A stretch of DNA of 64,000 nucleotides from Cyclaneusma minus (lineage: Eukaryota; Ascomycota; Leotiomycetes; Marthamycetales; Marthamycetaceae), in NCBI GenBank assembly GCA_037179335.1, contig JAKZHN010000009.1, forward strand, positions 496,001-560,000. The letters are read 5' to 3'. Below, in pieces: positions 1-11,721 of this stretch. The position numbers and the translations under genes were made by a program. The notes beneath the pieces were generated by a model that saw only the letters and a program-made list of their open reading frames with translations, searched no databases and had not been told where the DNA came from. Every line of letters begins with the position of its first letter. Within the stretch, counting starts at the first letter, position 1.

Positions 1-386
1 TACGCTTGCTGACTTGATATACAGGCGATGGAGACGCAAAAGGCGTCTTGCAGAGTAAAAGAGATCTGATTTAAAGTCTTCCAGAAACGAGAACGCCGTG
101 TACGAGGTTGTGGATGGATAATGTGCTACTTGCTTGAAACTTCGAGCTAAACTCGAAAGTTTAGCCCCGCACATGAGCAATTGAAGACAAAGCAAGCATG
201 AGCCGTGAGCGCAGTTTCAGTCATCACATGTCGGGTGTTACTCTTAGCAAAAGAGCAGATAATGGACCTCCTCTCCTTCCAGGTTACTCTCTTTTCCTCT
301 TCTCCCCTCGAAGTCCTCCAAACTATTCCTCCATTTACCAGCCATCTGTGTACCCTTTGCAATACTCGTATACTTCTTGAATCAGC
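1..386. other. Upstream flank without a supported gene
   Basis: No convincing coding frame. The right-hand part is pyrimidine-rich and leads directly into the start codon at 387, so it probably holds the promoter and 5' leader of the next gene. Short ORFs on both strands overlap each other and show no domain or splice support. Confidence 0.5.
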
Positions 387-1111
387 ATGTCTGCCCCACG
401 AGCAGCCCCTGGAGATTCAGATCCCCATCCTGAATTACCCCAACGCTTTATCGACCATACGAAAGACCTAAACTCGTTGTTCGGCAAGCTGTTGATCCAA
501 CGCCCAGGGCCCCATACTCTCTCCGATGCACACATCAAGGTTCTCGCCAACCACCAACGCAAGGCGGACGAGTTCCTGGAAGAAGCGAAGGACCTTAGAC
601 GTCAGCTGGAGAGTGTTCACACGCTTTTACACCCTACTGCCGCGTGCATTGAAGAATATCACATCTGTGCTCAGGGCGGCGCCTCTCATATTGCGCCAAA
701 GACCGCATCCGATGCTCCTGAGAATGCCGTCGAGGATCCTGGTCTCGCGGAATTTGTCGTGGCGGCTCAGCTCAGCCTCAAGCGTTGTAATTTTCTTCGC
801 GAGTTCATGGTCTTGACCGAATTCCGTGCACACATCAATGATGCGCTTACAGCCAGCATCGTATGTTTGTTATCAACGCTCCCTGCTCGTGCGTGTGTAC
901 TAACATATAGCAGTCTAAGGCCAATGCAAAAGAGGCCCAAATCCAGGCAGAAAAGGCCAAACTCGAGGCAGAAAAGGCCAAATGTCAGACAGCGAAGGCA
1001 ATCTTTGAACAAGTAGAAGCCGAATGGTTCACAACAAAGGTCGAACATCCGAAAGCAACGACCGAACAACGTCATCAGCAGATCATCTCGGAGACTGCTC
1101 CGGGGGAGTAG
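387..1111 (+). CDS. Small hypothetical protein with charged C-terminal heptad repeat (2 exons)
   Basis: I do not recognise this family. Two exons, 387-860 and 911-1111, with a 50-nt intron (GTATGT..ATAG) that falls between codons, give 224 residues. Reading through the intron gives a shorter, Arg/Lys-rich tail, whereas splicing opens a frame with an Ala/Glu/Lys helix containing two consecutive copies of an AEKAKLE-like heptad (about residues 163-175), typical of a coiled coil. The N-terminal half is also predicted helical and charged (EFLEEAKDLRRQLES near residues 57-71). There is no signal peptide or membrane segment. It lies next to another small intron-bearing orphan gene of similar style at 2193, which suggests a pair of lineage-specific genes. 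The structure is well supported; the function is unknown. Confidence 0.6.
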
Positions 1112-2192
1112 AACGCCTCTCGGGAAGAAGCTGGTCACTGCAGCTCCATGGCTGATCAACTGCACCGGCCCGACTCTCCAACCACCCTTCAAAGCCCCCA
1201 TCAGCCTCAGCGTCCACTTCAGCGTGGGCGTGGCCATCACTCAACAGGACTTGGGGGTTGTGGAGTTGGTTATGCGAGGCGCTCTAGATCCTCGAGATGA
1301 TTCGTCGAATGTGCAATTGGTGTCAAATCAGGGGTCTTCGCCATTTATGCTTAAATGGGGTCAATCTGTGTTCCGATGGAGGAATGTCGTTTCCTTCGTT
1401 CGTAGGTGGTCGGTGCAGTTATCACTATGTCACTGGCAGATATTCTGGGCTTGACTTGGTTGAATTGTGACATGAGAACTGAATCTTTGTGCATTCTGCT
1501 GTCGATGTTGTCTTGGTGATTACTGGTTTCAGATGCAGTGAGTGCAAAATCTCCTAGATTAATGTATTCTGTGTGGCTTTCCGCCAAAGACGCCACGAAG
1601 TTTGACAGGCTTTAGTTGCCGGCCTGATAGAGTTCAAATCGGGCCGCTGTCACTGTTGTGACCATGATCCTAGGCCCTATTATCTTCCATGTTTGTGCCC
1701 TGCTTAGTTTGTACTGGCTTTTCACGAAAGGTCGCATGGTATTCCGTTGGACCCTGATAATTATCTATCAATGACTCTGAGAATCTTACTTCGATGTGCT
1801 TTCCCTTCCAATCCTAGTCATCAATTCCATAATGACAGGTTCTACGATCCAAATCTTGATATGGCTCAACTTCCAAGGTTCAGGGTTCAGTATTCTAGAG
1901 ATACTTTTTCGATTGAGCTTCTCGTACAGTAAGTCACATCTTGGCACTCTGCGCTGCAGTCTTGAAGCTTCGGTAGGAAAGTCAAAGACTACCCAGCAGA
2001 TAAGTACAGACCAACCATGCTGGGATCCCAGCTCCTGAGTTAGCTTATAGTTGGCTGTTACCTGTTGATACCGTTGTACTTAAGCCGTCATATGCGCCAC
2101 CAAGTTGCTCAACTCCCCCTTCTCTCTCCCGACCAAGCCTAAGCAAGCTCTGAACCATCCATCTCTGCCTACTTTGCAACATTCAAGTCATC
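1112..2192. other. Intergenic, no gene seen
   Basis: About 1.1 kb without a coding frame longer than 80 codons that has a plausible start or splice sites. The final 100 bases are C/T-rich (CTCCCCCTTCTCTCTCCC type) and probably form the leader of the gene at 2193. Confidence 0.5.
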
Positions 2193-2698
2193 ATGTCTCC
2201 CAATAAGACAACTCAAAGCCGAGAACTTACTCACAGGCAAGCTCCCCCGGTCGTGAAGTGCCCCCAGACTTGACTAACCAAAACAGCACCATCCTAAACA
2301 TATTGCGAGCCAGCACCCATACTAGGGAGGCCATTGCCAAGGGCCTTCATCAGGGTTTTCAAAACGAGGGGCTCGGTATCCCGGAGGCTGAAGCCGCTGT
2401 CATCAAGGACAGTTTGCTCGAAATAGGATTGGACGCCGTAGCTGAAGCGGCATGTTCCCGGGTGCTGACTGGTTTCCATTGTATCTACTAACATGATCCA
2501 CAGTATACGGAGTTCCTAGAAGAGGTAGAACAGACACTGCTCGATGTTATAGAGGAGATGGAACGAGATATTGTCCAGGAGGATGCATTGGCCATGTGCG
2601 CAGAGGCAGAAGAGATGCAGAGAAAGCAGGTCAGCTGTGGCTCAAACGAGGGAAAGATGGATGGCGATCAGGATGTGCAGCCTACGCCTAAGCTCTGA
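2193..2698 (+). CDS. Small hypothetical helical protein (3 exons, one GC-AG intron)
   Basis: Exons 2193-2236, 2287-2461 and 2504-2698 encode 137 residues. Intron 1 (50 nt) starts with GCAAGC instead of GT, after CACAG, and ends AACAG with a CTAAC branch site. Intron 2 (42 nt) is GTGCTG..CACAG, also with CTAAC. Both joins preserve the frame exactly; without them every exon runs into stops. The product is largely helical and acidic, with a run of EFLEEVEQTLLDVIEEMERD-type sequence around residues 74-93, suggesting a coiled coil. No known domain, signal peptide or membrane segment is visible. It sits 1.1 kb downstream of the small gene at 387 and shares its general style, but I see no clear sequence homology between them. 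Confidence 0.55.
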
Positions 2699-3940
2699 GC
2701 GTTCCATGACTGTCTTTGGAAATAATCAAATCTGAAAACACAGCTGGATTTTCTCTCTTACCCCTTGGCTTGATGATTCCAAACATGTAGTTTTCTCTGA
2801 ATTTGCTTTCTGACCTCTGTCTCTCTTCGTAATGGAACCTCTCATCAAATACCACATTGTATCCGTTACCGATATTGACCTACACTCTTGGGTTTTCACT
2901 TTGATGTCATCTGTTATACCAAGTTCATAATAAAACCGCTACTATTCTCCTCGTCATCTCAACCCCACCTCCAGACGTACGTGTTTTGATTTACCAAGAC
3001 TGCCGAGATGCATTGAACTTCTGCATCGTGAGATGTATCAAGTTGGTATTCATGCTCCGCATCAATAAGGGGTTGTGCACATTTCCTTCCCACTCCTTGC
3101 CCAATGATTCCCCGATGTCCTCGACGTCCACTTTATCTTCAGTCTGCATGGGCTTTTCGCAAGAGACGGCATAACATCCAAACCCTTGACGCTGATCTAC
3201 AGCTTTGTGTTTCCGTTTAATGTGCTCCTCTTTCTGAGTTCATATCAGGCCGCTATTATTGTTTTCCCTCACAGGAGTCTCAACAGATCTCCAAGACCCC
3301 TACCAACCGTGCACAGATATGCAGGAAGTCTTCGGGATATTGAAGTATAAAGACCTCGTATATGTCGTCCCCTCTGCCTCATCACATACCAAGGCTTTCT
3401 CATGTCATCTCATCACCCAAAGTGCGAGGCACTTTATGAATCCCCAACAGAGCAACGGCAAACTAGTCCCAGTACTCTCTAGCTCGCAGATAGCGTCCCG
3501 TACCAGAGATACTCTTGGAAACAGTCTTGGAGATTGTGGGGAATTTGCCTCGCAGGCAGCACAAGTGATCCATGGTAAGAAGGTCCATTCGGGGAACACG
3601 GAGATTCCTGTTTATTATTGAACTCTCTTCAAAGAGCTCCTACAGACTGTGACCCTGCTGAGCAGTGTGGCCCCGCAGATACGCAAGGAAGCAGGTTGGA
3701 GTATAGTTTCGGCCGTCTGGGGGGTTTCGTTGTGTGCTCGTGTTGCTTTTGACTACAAAAGCCAGCGTGGTTCCTGTTAGTTAAGATAGCAGGAATGCTC
3801 ATTCTCTGAGCAGCCAGAAAGCTTCGTTTCGGGCCTCTTTTTCTCTTCCGTGAGAGATCCTTCAACCACCCCCTCAATTCTACGAAAGCCGTGAGCAACT
3901 TCTGAGTCATCTATTTGTACCGCAAAATAGTTGGATCAAG
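2699..3940. other. Intergenic, only weak ORFs
   Basis: About 1.2 kb. A frame at 3259-3621 (about 120 codons) has no ATG start, no recognisable domain and no splice context, so I do not call it. The rest is ordinary mixed-composition sequence, with a likely 3' end for the upstream gene just after 2698. Confidence 0.45.
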
Positions 3941-4833
3941 ATGGCTTCCCCTCCAAGGCAAGTTGATCAGTTAGCAGTTTAGGTCGTGGACGCATCACTA
4001 ACGACCAATCCAGCACAGTTCTAGCAACGACGGCTGAAGAGCCAGACGTCTCAGCTCTAGGCAAGGCACTTGAGAAAACCACCATCGAGGAGGCCAAACT
4101 CTCAGACGACTTGCTAGGCACTCCCGAAGCAATCAAGAAATTGATGAACCTACTCGTCGACTTGCCCACCAGCCCACCATCGCTCTATGTCGACATCGAA
4201 GGCATCGAACTTGGCCGAAAGGGCTCAGTGTCCATCCTCCAGCTCCTTTTACTTCCGTCGAATGAAACATTCCTGATCGACATCCACACGCTCGGGAAAG
4301 AAGCTTTTTCCACTCCAGGAGACAGCGGTCAAACATTCAAGTCCATCCTCGAGGACCCCACCATCCCGAAGGTCTTCTTCGATATTCGCAACGACTCCGA
4401 TGCCTTGTTCTTCCACTTCGGCATCACCGTGTCCTGCATCCAGGACCTCCAGCTCATGGAACTAGCTACACGAACATACCCTAGGCGGTTCGTTTGCGGA
4501 CTGGCGAAGTGTATTAAAAACGATTTGTCTCTGAGTGTGCGCCAGGAGAGGGAATGGCAGGATGTCAAGGAGAAAGGGCGAAAGAAGTTTGCGCCGGAGA
4601 AGGGGGGCAGCTATGGCGTGTTCAATGAACGGCCATTGCCTGAGGATATGAGGGTGTACTGTGTCCAGGATGTGCAGTTCATGCCCAAGCTGTGGGCGCT
4701 GTATGATCGAAAACTCAGCTCAAGCTGGCGTCCGAAGGTGGAAAAGGCTACGAGAGATGGGATTGCGGAGTCGAAGTCTCCGTACTTCCAGGGGAAAGGA
4801 AGGCACATGGCCGAGAAGCCCAAAGGCTGGTGA
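3941..4833 (+). CDS. 3'-5' exonuclease domain protein (DEDD family, EXD1-like)
   Basis: Exon 1 is only 17 nt (3941-3957), followed by a 56-nt GC-AG intron (GCAAGT..TCCAG with ACTAAC) and a long exon 4014-4833, giving 278 residues. A GT donor at the nearby GTTGAT would break the frame, so the GC donor is preferred. The domain has DEDD exonuclease features: a YVDIEG motif with the Asp/Glu pair at residues 66 and 68, a FFDIRNDSDAL block (motif II) and YCVQDVQFMPKLW (motif III) near the C-terminus. The VDIEGxxLxRxGxxxxLQL pattern resembles fungal EXD1-like 3'-5' exonucleases more than RNase D or WRN. By family it should hydrolyse single-stranded RNA or DNA from the 3' end, probably in nucleus or cytosol. 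The final acidic residue position of the tetrad is inferred, not tested. Confidence 0.8.
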
Positions 4834-5030
4834 GACGAGAGTCTTGGGTTTTGGATATCGAGGCTTGGGTATTCTGCTTGTTGGTTAATTCTGGTGCATT
4901 CTGTTCCTACCACATTCATTTATGATCAATACAGTCTGGTCATTTCATCGGCTCAAATTCGCCTGGGCACCCTAGTTGAGAAACCCCAAATGATTCGGCA
5001 GAACATTGTACGTACTCAAGTTCAACGGGA

Positions 5031-6029
5031 TCAGCCACCGAACGGCCCCATCGGCTGAGCGATGGCCTGACGCCACTCGGCAAGGCCTTGTATGGTGTTG
5101 AAAAGTCGAACCGCTCCGCAGTCTCCCATCCGAGCAAGTCTAAAAGCCATCTCACTAATAGCATCCAATCTTGGACCCCGAAACGTCTGCAAGACCTCCT
5201 GTAACATATGCTGACCATGATACTGTCCCACACTTCCAACACCACCCACACGAACCCCAGTCATACTCCTTAGTATGTTGAACATCTCAGCAGGCGAGTA
5301 GAGACTTGTGAATATTGCTGCTTTCCGCATGACACAACGAGAAAGAGATTCATAGAGCCATTGACCACAGCCAAAGCCCTTATCGTACGAGAGTATCTCG
5401 CATAGCAAGCTGAGATGGAGGAATGACATCCAGGACCCGCCTTCCATCAAAGCCCGTAGGCCAATCTGCATAAGCACGTCGTCCGTCTCATCCAGAATAT
5501 CATGACCGACGGGCCCAACGGCCTTACAGCGGAAGAGATATACGAAGAGGTATGTGGTAACCTCTGCGTATCTGCGCATTTCTGCTCGACTCTCTATCCG
5601 AGGCTTGAGAAGAGCTAGCGGGTGGATGAGGACGGAATGGAAGTTGCCAAATGGACCACGAGGATTGTAAAGGTTCGGAAGCTCTTGTCGGAGCCAGCGA
5701 GATTCGAAAGTGAGTTGGCCGCCCTCGGGAAGGACGACAATGACACGAGCTGAGCGGTCGAGCTCTTTGCGAGTGCGGTCTCTCAGAGCTGGACCATACT
5801 GTATGGCCCGGTAATACTCTTGATGCGTTCGTTCGCCATAGGGAAGCAGAGGGTTGAGACGGGGGAGCATGCTGAGCGTTGTACAGCGATTTGGCAGCGG
5901 TGGATCTTCCTCTTCTTCTGCTTTGGTCCTGCCACAAAGAGGGCCCCACGAGCAGCTGTGGAGATAGGAGTCAGAGGAAGGCAAAGCAGACAAGTGTTCC
6001 ACAGAGACCTACCCTATATAGAACCTCAT
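5031..6029 (-). CDS. Hypothetical protein, unrecognised family (2 exons)
   Basis: A 17-nt first coding exon (6013-6029) and a long second exon (5031-5955), separated by a 57-nt intron (GTAGGT..CACAG), give 313 residues. The join converts the second frame into a continuous protein beginning MRFYIGCSWG. An acidic patch (EEEED) near residue 20 is followed by a globular, helix-rich region with scattered Cys and hydrophobic stretches such as VTTYLFVYLFRC (about residue 140), which may be a buried helix or one membrane segment. I recognise no catalytic motif. It is convergent with the exonuclease gene, 197 bp apart. The structure is good; no function is proposed. Confidence 0.6.
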
Positions 6030-7328
6030 CTTGCCTCTCAGTATTTCCTCACAAAGGAATAAATACAATCAAGCTCGTTGTAAAGCCATTTGCATCTTTC
6101 GTCTCCACTTCTGACGACACTTGCCATAGTCGAGCAGCAGCACCTAGGCAGTTTATCATCCCCGGCGGGGAATCAAGTGCCTGTGAACACACAAAGACCG
6201 TTTCGTCCGCATGATCCAAGATTCATCAAGCACAGCATAAGTCAAAAGAACGGAAGCGCTGGTACACCTCTTTGGAAGGACGCTCGAGGTAGACTTTGTA
6301 AAGCAAACAGCAGAAAATGCACATGCAAAGGCTGATTGCATCTGTATAGGAAAACGGATTCGTCGATTCTGCCCGGCCCAAACGGCCCTGGAAACTTTGT
6401 GGAACAAGGAAGGGAAGGACAAAAGGGAATGAAGTGCGAACTTGGAGCCTGTCGCTGTTGAGCAGCACGACGAGAGCAAACAAAGTCTGTCCCTCGAGTC
6501 TCGCAGTGAGCTACAGGACGCCAACACACCCGCATTTTTCGAAGCGCCGATTTGCGGACAATTCCACTGCCATTCCCGCCGTGCAGTGAATCCGATAGTT
6601 GCAATCAACTTTGATATGGCTTGTTGTTGTCGCTGAGGAAGACAACATCTCGATTCATCAGACAAATGGCCTTGAGGGATGTGGGTTCGCCAAAAGTAAG
6701 GAGGAGTACCTGGCCTCGCGACGAAAATCAAAAGTCGGCGCTTTGATGTTTCGTGGTTCAAAAGGCCGTCTTGGACACGAGATGCGGCTGTTGTACTGCG
6801 CTGGACTCGCTTATTTCCATCCACCAATCAAATCGCTCCGCAACAGGAGAAACGTCCATCCGATTCCGCCGATCTGAGATCAACACACACCCTGCTTGTC
6901 GGCTTTCAACTGTCAACAACCACAAATTTACAATCCATCCTGGAATTGACGACATCGAAGTTGGAAAGCTATGTCGCGCCGATGCGCCCCCGGGCGCAAA
7001 AGAGGTGTTCTGAGAATTCCAAGGCGCGGTACAAACGTACCTTCATCGATCTATCCGCCATGGCTTTCGGGACTAGTATGTCCCTCAGAGCCTTCCTCGT
7101 GAAGGGAGCGGACTACGGTAAGGTTCAAGGACCAATGTCTGACGTTCAACAGAGGCAAGAGGCGTTGCTTAGGGGCGATGCAGACTCTCACTGCCATTTC
7201 CATTTCGTCGGGGGAGTTCTGCGTTGGTCTATTCAATACCTCCACCCGCGGACGAATACATGTTACTTCAAAAGCCATCGGTATTCCATTTTGCTAGCTC
7301 CTCCGAGTAACATTGTTCAATACTCAAT
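6030..7328. other. Intergenic, no supported gene
   Basis: About 1.3 kb between two divergent genes. Several overlapping ORFs exist on both strands (the longest about 220 codons on the minus strand at 6156-6827, from a GTG), but none starts with a well-placed ATG or shows a domain. The region probably includes both promoters. The 60 bases before 7329 read like a leader, ending CAATATG at the start codon. Confidence 0.45.
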
Positions 7329-8267
7329 ATGACTGCTCCACATCAGTCATCCACTCAAGCCTCTACTCCGCAAGGGAACTCATCCATCAAACATGAAGCC
7401 TCTACTCCCCAAGGGAACTCATCCATCAAACATGAAGCCTCTACCCCACCAGGAGATTCATCCACCCGAGCCTCTACCCCTTTGCCTCCCCCCCAAGGAC
7501 CAACTGTTGCTTTCTTCGGTGGCACTGACACTGCCGGATTCGCCATTCTAAAACTCCTTCTCGAGAAGTCATGTCCAGTGCGCATCCTCGACAGCAAGCC
7601 CTCACATGCCAGGTTCTCGACCCTCTTGTCTCAATACCCGTCCCTCTTAACCGTCATGTCAGCGGAAGTCTGGTCTTCTGAGGCCGCCGCAGATGTACTC
7701 GTCGACAAAAATACCGACAGGGTAGCCGATGTAATCATCACCAGCCTCGAGGTCTCACCCACATTTACGCGTAACCCCTTCATGCCGGGCACGGGACTCA
7801 GAGAAGGCTTGTATACCTCAGACGGCACTGAATTGCAAGACGGCATCTCTGGCTTTCTCGATCTCCTCGCAGACATCAAGGAGAAAACGAAATGGCATCG
7901 TGCCCGTAGCCGCCCTTTGATCATTGCACTTGCCCGAGGTGTCTCGGACAAGGGACGCTTTGTTCCGCTGGCAATGCTCCAGTTGTATCATTTGCTGCAG
8001 AGGTTGACGGCCGATGACAAGCGTATCGCGGCAATGACATGGGATGGATCGTGGAATGATTGGGTCGTGGTGAGGCCTGATCTTTTGATCAACAAGAAAG
8101 ATTTGGGTGTTGAGAAGGTGAAAGTGCGGCTCGAAAGTGATTACGATAGTCCGGAAGTTGGTCAAGGGATTTCGATAGGTGACGTGGCGACATGGGTGGT
8201 GCATTATCTGGTGATGCATCGTTTGAGGAGAGATTTGGTGAACACGAGATTGAGTATTTCTTACTGA
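7329..8267 (+). CDS. NAD(P)-binding Rossmann-fold protein, NmrA/atypical SDR-like
   Basis: Single exon, 312 residues. After a repetitive, Ser/Thr/Pro-rich N-terminus (about 55 residues), the segment TVAFFGGTDTAGFAILKLLL (about residues 57-76) matches the glycine-rich dinucleotide loop of NmrA-like or atypical short-chain dehydrogenases (GxxGxxG, here GGTDTAG). The later block TWDGSWNDWVVVRPDLLIN resembles the conserved 'w.ivRP' strand-turn of that family. The classical SDR catalytic YxxxK is not obvious, so it may be a redox sensor or regulator, or an enzyme using a different site. Located upstream of and convergent with a sugar permease. A cytosolic protein is likely. Family assignment is fairly secure; the exact role is open. 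Confidence 0.65.
   Translation: MTAPHQSSTQASTPQGNSSIKHEASTPQGNSSIKHEASTPPGDSSTRASTPLPPPQGPTVAFFGGTDTAGFAILKLLLEKSCPVRILDSKPSHARFSTLLSQYPSLLTVMSAEVWSSEAAADVLVDKNTDRVADVIITSLEVSPTFTRNPFMPGTGLREGLYTSDGTELQDGISGFLDLLADIKEKTKWHRARSRPLIIALARGVSDKGRFVPLAMLQLYHLLQRLTADDKRIAAMTWDGSWNDWVVVRPDLLINKKDLGVEKVKVRLESDYDSPEVGQGISIGDVATWVVHYLVMHRLRRDLVNTRLSISY
7359..7436 (+). repeat. Two tandem 39-bp coding repeats in the NmrA-like gene
   Basis: Two nearly identical 39-bp units encode the 13-residue unit ASTPQGNSSIKHE twice (residues 11-36), followed by a degenerate third copy (ASTPPGDSSTR). The repeat keeps frame and adds a flexible, phosphorylatable-looking N-terminal tail to the Rossmann domain. Confidence 0.9.
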
Positions 8268-8659
8268 GAGGGATTTGGGATACGAGCTGCCCATAATGCC
8301 AGAAAGAGATTAGGATAACGCTCAGTTGTCAGGTCTTCGATCTCAACATGGGAGAGAAAGATAGAACTCGACGGTTGGACGTGTCCTTGAGACTTATGAT
8401 CTCTGACCGACACCCAGCACTCTAGTCCTCAAGGCGCTGGAATCTGCAACCGTTCCAAAAAAACGATAGATGTTCCCCATTCTACACGCATCGTGGCAAT
8501 TGATGCGAGCTCCTGCTCTTGTCGTACGGCTAACAGCAGCCATCCTTTCTAGGTAACTCATCGTCTAGAATGCGCATTTGATTCCTAGGTAAGCCCCCAT
8601 CCCGATCCCTTGATACAAATGATCCAAACCAAACTTTAAGCTCAGCCTTTCAATGTCAG
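8268..8659. other. Convergent 3' region
   Basis: About 390 bases between two convergent genes. No ORF of note; presumably the 3' untranslated ends of both neighbours. Confidence 0.5.
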
Positions 8660-10498
8660 CTACACTTCTGCCATACCCACATCTCTTGTAGGTTCACCTT
8701 CCATCACAAAGCTTCCAAATTCCCTCGCCCCGCACCTCCTCTCAAACAGCCCATCCATCTTCCCCACACTCACTCCCCTCGTCTCCGGCACCTGCCACCA
8801 TACCCATACCGCTGCAATTGCACTGGTCCCCGCAAACACAAATCCCACTTTACCCCCCAGATTCCCCGCATCTGGGTTGATCATCAACGGCACCACAGTA
8901 TTGAGCAAAACCCCAAACAAATTCTGCACCACCAGCCCCAGCCCCACCGTCCTGCTACGAAGTCTCGAAGATGAAATTTCCGCAAAGATGGCCCAAGCCA
9001 TAGGTCCGATGCTCAGAAAATATACCACGGAGAAGAGAATGATGCAGGCGACTTGGACGTACACGGGGCCCAGAGAAGACGTGGGGATCACGTCCATTAT
9101 GCCCATTAGAAGAAGGACGAAAGTGATGAATACAGTACCCCAGAGTAGTGTAGGACGTCGTCCGGCAGAGTTGATTAGAAACCAGGAAAGAACTACGCCT
9201 ACGATGCCGAGCAGCGTGACACCTAAGGAGAGCGAGAAAGATTTTGAGGAGGAGAGACCGGCGAGTTCGAAGAAATAACTGCTGTATCCCAAGACAAATA
9301 CTACGCCTGTGAGCTGGGAGACGGAGAATGATCCCATGGCGATCATCGACCTCCGCAAGTCGGTTCCCCGGAAACAATCCAGGTATGTCGTGTTGGCTTT
9401 CTGCTCCTCTTCTTTCTGGACTATTTCCTGGACTTCCATTAAAAAGGCGTTCGGATCGTCATGACCGAGTCTTTCCAGTGCGTTGAGGGCTTGGGCATGC
9501 TTTTGCTTTCGGACTAGGTACCAGGGTGACTCGGGACACCATGGGAGTCCGATCAGAATGAGCACGGGGAAGGCGAGTTGAATGGCGAACGGTATGCGGT
9601 AGGCGTTGCGGGAGGGCTGGTCCCCAAAAGCTTTGATCATCAGGTTGGCAAACAGCTGACCGAAACTTATGTAAAACTGCACGGCTGAAGTTCCAACTCC
9701 CCGGACAGGCGTGGGGCATACTTCGGCGGCATATGAGGAGGAGATTGTGAGGAAGAGGCCGAGGGTTAAGCCATTGATCAGCTATACTTGTAAGTCAGAA
9801 ACGAGCCTCGAACTGTTCAAGTAATCGGAGACCGGGAGAAACAGGACATCTAATTGGAGAAAATCGGACATCTTGCGGACACTTACTTTTCCAGCCAACA
9901 GCACACCCTTGATATAGGAGAATACTTGTACCAGCACTCCTCCAATACTGACAAAACAGCCACCAGCCAGCGTCCAGCGTCGTCCGAACTTATCCGCCAA
10001 CCAGCCCGCCGTCAAGCAGCCAAAGAATCCACCCACGCTCGGCGACGTGTTGAAAGCCATCTGCCAACTCGCACTCACAATGTATTCACCATCATAAAAA
10101 TAACCAAAGTCCTTCTTGAAGCTCGGGATCGAAACCACAGCTCCTGATAACAGCGCATCATAGCCCCACAGGATCGCAGCTAAGGATATGAAGGAAGACC
10201 AGAACAGAGCGCGCTTGTGTTGGAGACAGGACTGCCATGTTGACTTTGCGGTGCTTGCTAACGGGACTGATGGTGGTGGAATTGAAATTGAAATTGGCTG
10301 TGGTGGCTGGGAAGTAGCAGTTCGTGCAGATGTTAGGGAGATGCTTCGTACGGAAGTGGGGGTTTTGGGGAATATGGAGAGGACGGTCTTCTCCTTCTCC
10401 TTCTCTGACGAGGACCGCGGACACATGTTGAGATTCGGGATGACTTCAATACTATCGATGTTGCGGATCTCAGAGGTATCTGGGGCTGATGTTCCCAT
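8660..10498 (-). CDS. Sugar-porter MFS transporter
   Basis: Exons 9887-10498 and 8660-9781 with a 105-nt intron (GTAAGT..TATAG) at a codon boundary give 577 residues. Sugar-porter signatures are clear: ADKFGRRWTL after TM2, AEVCPTPVRG in the TM4-TM5 region, PESPWYLV before the central loop, NSAGRRPTLL after TM8 and PETRG after TM12. About 12 hydrophobic segments can be traced, preceded by a Ser/Pro-rich cytoplasmic N-terminus of roughly 85 residues. The family imports hexoses, disaccharides or polyols by proton symport at the plasma membrane; the sequence resembles alpha-glucoside/maltose-type permeases, but substrate cannot be fixed by reading. Its neighbours do not form an obvious pathway with it, except perhaps the dehydrogenase about 4.4 kb away. 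Confidence 0.88.
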
Positions 10499-11721
10499 TT
10501 GTGGAGAGTGACTTGTCGTATGTTCAAGATGGCATGGCCATGGTCCACAAGTGGGGTGTGAAATGGGGTCTGGTATTTTGTAGTGGCGGGTTCAGACAGA
10601 ACAAGCAGAGGACGGGTACGCAAAGTTCAGCATACGAGCCGTTCCGTAATCAAGACCAGATTGTGGAATCAGGGTCCTGGGGAAGGTTCAACCGGACGGA
10701 CGGGTCTGGGGTAATGCTTGGGACTGTAGCCACGGGGCTGGGACATGTTCCAAGACGTTTCGAATGCTTCCATTCCTCGGTCATGACTCGAGAAGTTGCT
10801 GCGAGACGTAAGGTGTGCAGAGCGGTGGGAGGTGTAGAAGAGCAGAGCTTTGGTAAGTTCTCTTAAAGTAGGGAGCATGGGACAGCCAAGTGACAGTTCG
10901 TTGCGCGTCCTCTGGATTCTGGAGGCTCCGAATCATGTCTAGACGCTTCGTCAGCGGTCTGTAGCACGGTCTCGACCAGGATGATAGCTGTATCCAAGCT
11001 TCCAAGCTCTCGACTTCACCAGGTCCTGTTCGAGCTGTTGCGTAAATTGAGTCAGGGAGTCAGTGCTCTCATGCCACGTTAACTTTCTCAAAACTATCTG
11101 GTCGTACGTGGCCCGTCTCGTCCCGGTCTTTAAAGTAAGGTTCGTCAGATTCTGGCATGTCGTGCTTCAATGTCAAGTCCCAGCCGGATGTCTTCGGAAG
11201 TCTTCTCGCCTTCGAGAATGCAGCTAGAAGGCTCCGAAAAGGCTAATTTGTGGACCAAAGCCCTCGAGTGTCGCTCATCAAAGTCTCAATTATTGGCGCA
11301 GAGTCGCTGGTAGGTGAGTTCTACCCCTGAGACGGGATGTGAATGTGATCAGTGATCTCTCGATTCTGGCGACTCGTTAGACTTGAGGTAGGACTGGGGA
11401 TATCTCGGCTCTCGCTTTTCGGCAAGTGGAACAAAGCTTTCGAGAATCAAGTGTCGCTCATCAGCGTTTCAAATATTGGCGCTCGAGTTGAAATTTATTT
11501 GGCTGTCGATATGAGGCATGAAATCTCTTGCTATCTCTCGAGCCAAATGTGTACAAAGTCACAGGACATGCAGAGTTGTCAATGAGGGAAATAGTTTGTT
11601 GAGAGTGATGCATTGAAAAGATCGCGACCTCAGGCTCGAGGATACTGTAATCTACACTGCTCCGGACCACCCAAAGCACAATGCGCCCTGCCTCCTCACC
11701 CATGAGTCTCCATTTCCGTTG
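10499..11721. other. Intergenic with a diverged direct duplication
   Basis: About 1.2 kb upstream of the permease. ORFs of up to about 125 codons lack domains and starts. The stretch contains an approximately 180-bp-spaced direct repeat listed separately. No other structure noted. Confidence 0.45.
11265..11482 (+). repeat. Diverged direct repeat, about 180-bp period
   Basis: GTGTCGCTCATCA is followed by a similar stretch ending TATTGGCGC at about 11270-11301 and again at about 11450-11482. Related sequence (fragments such as TTCGAGAAT and GGACCAAAGC/GGAACAAAGC) precedes both copies. It looks like an old tandem duplication of non-coding DNA. Confidence 0.6.

Noticed and set aside
1632..1640. 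GTTCAAATC, similar to a tRNA T-loop/B-box
   Set aside because: No acceptor stem, anticodon arm or A-box can be fitted around it.
3259..3621. Plus-strand ORF of 120 codons
   Set aside because: Starts at TTG with no nearby ATG, no recognisable family and no splice support.
6156..6827. Minus-strand ORF of about 220 codons
   Set aside because: It begins at GTG, has no domain, overlaps other frames and lies in a region read as promoter DNA.
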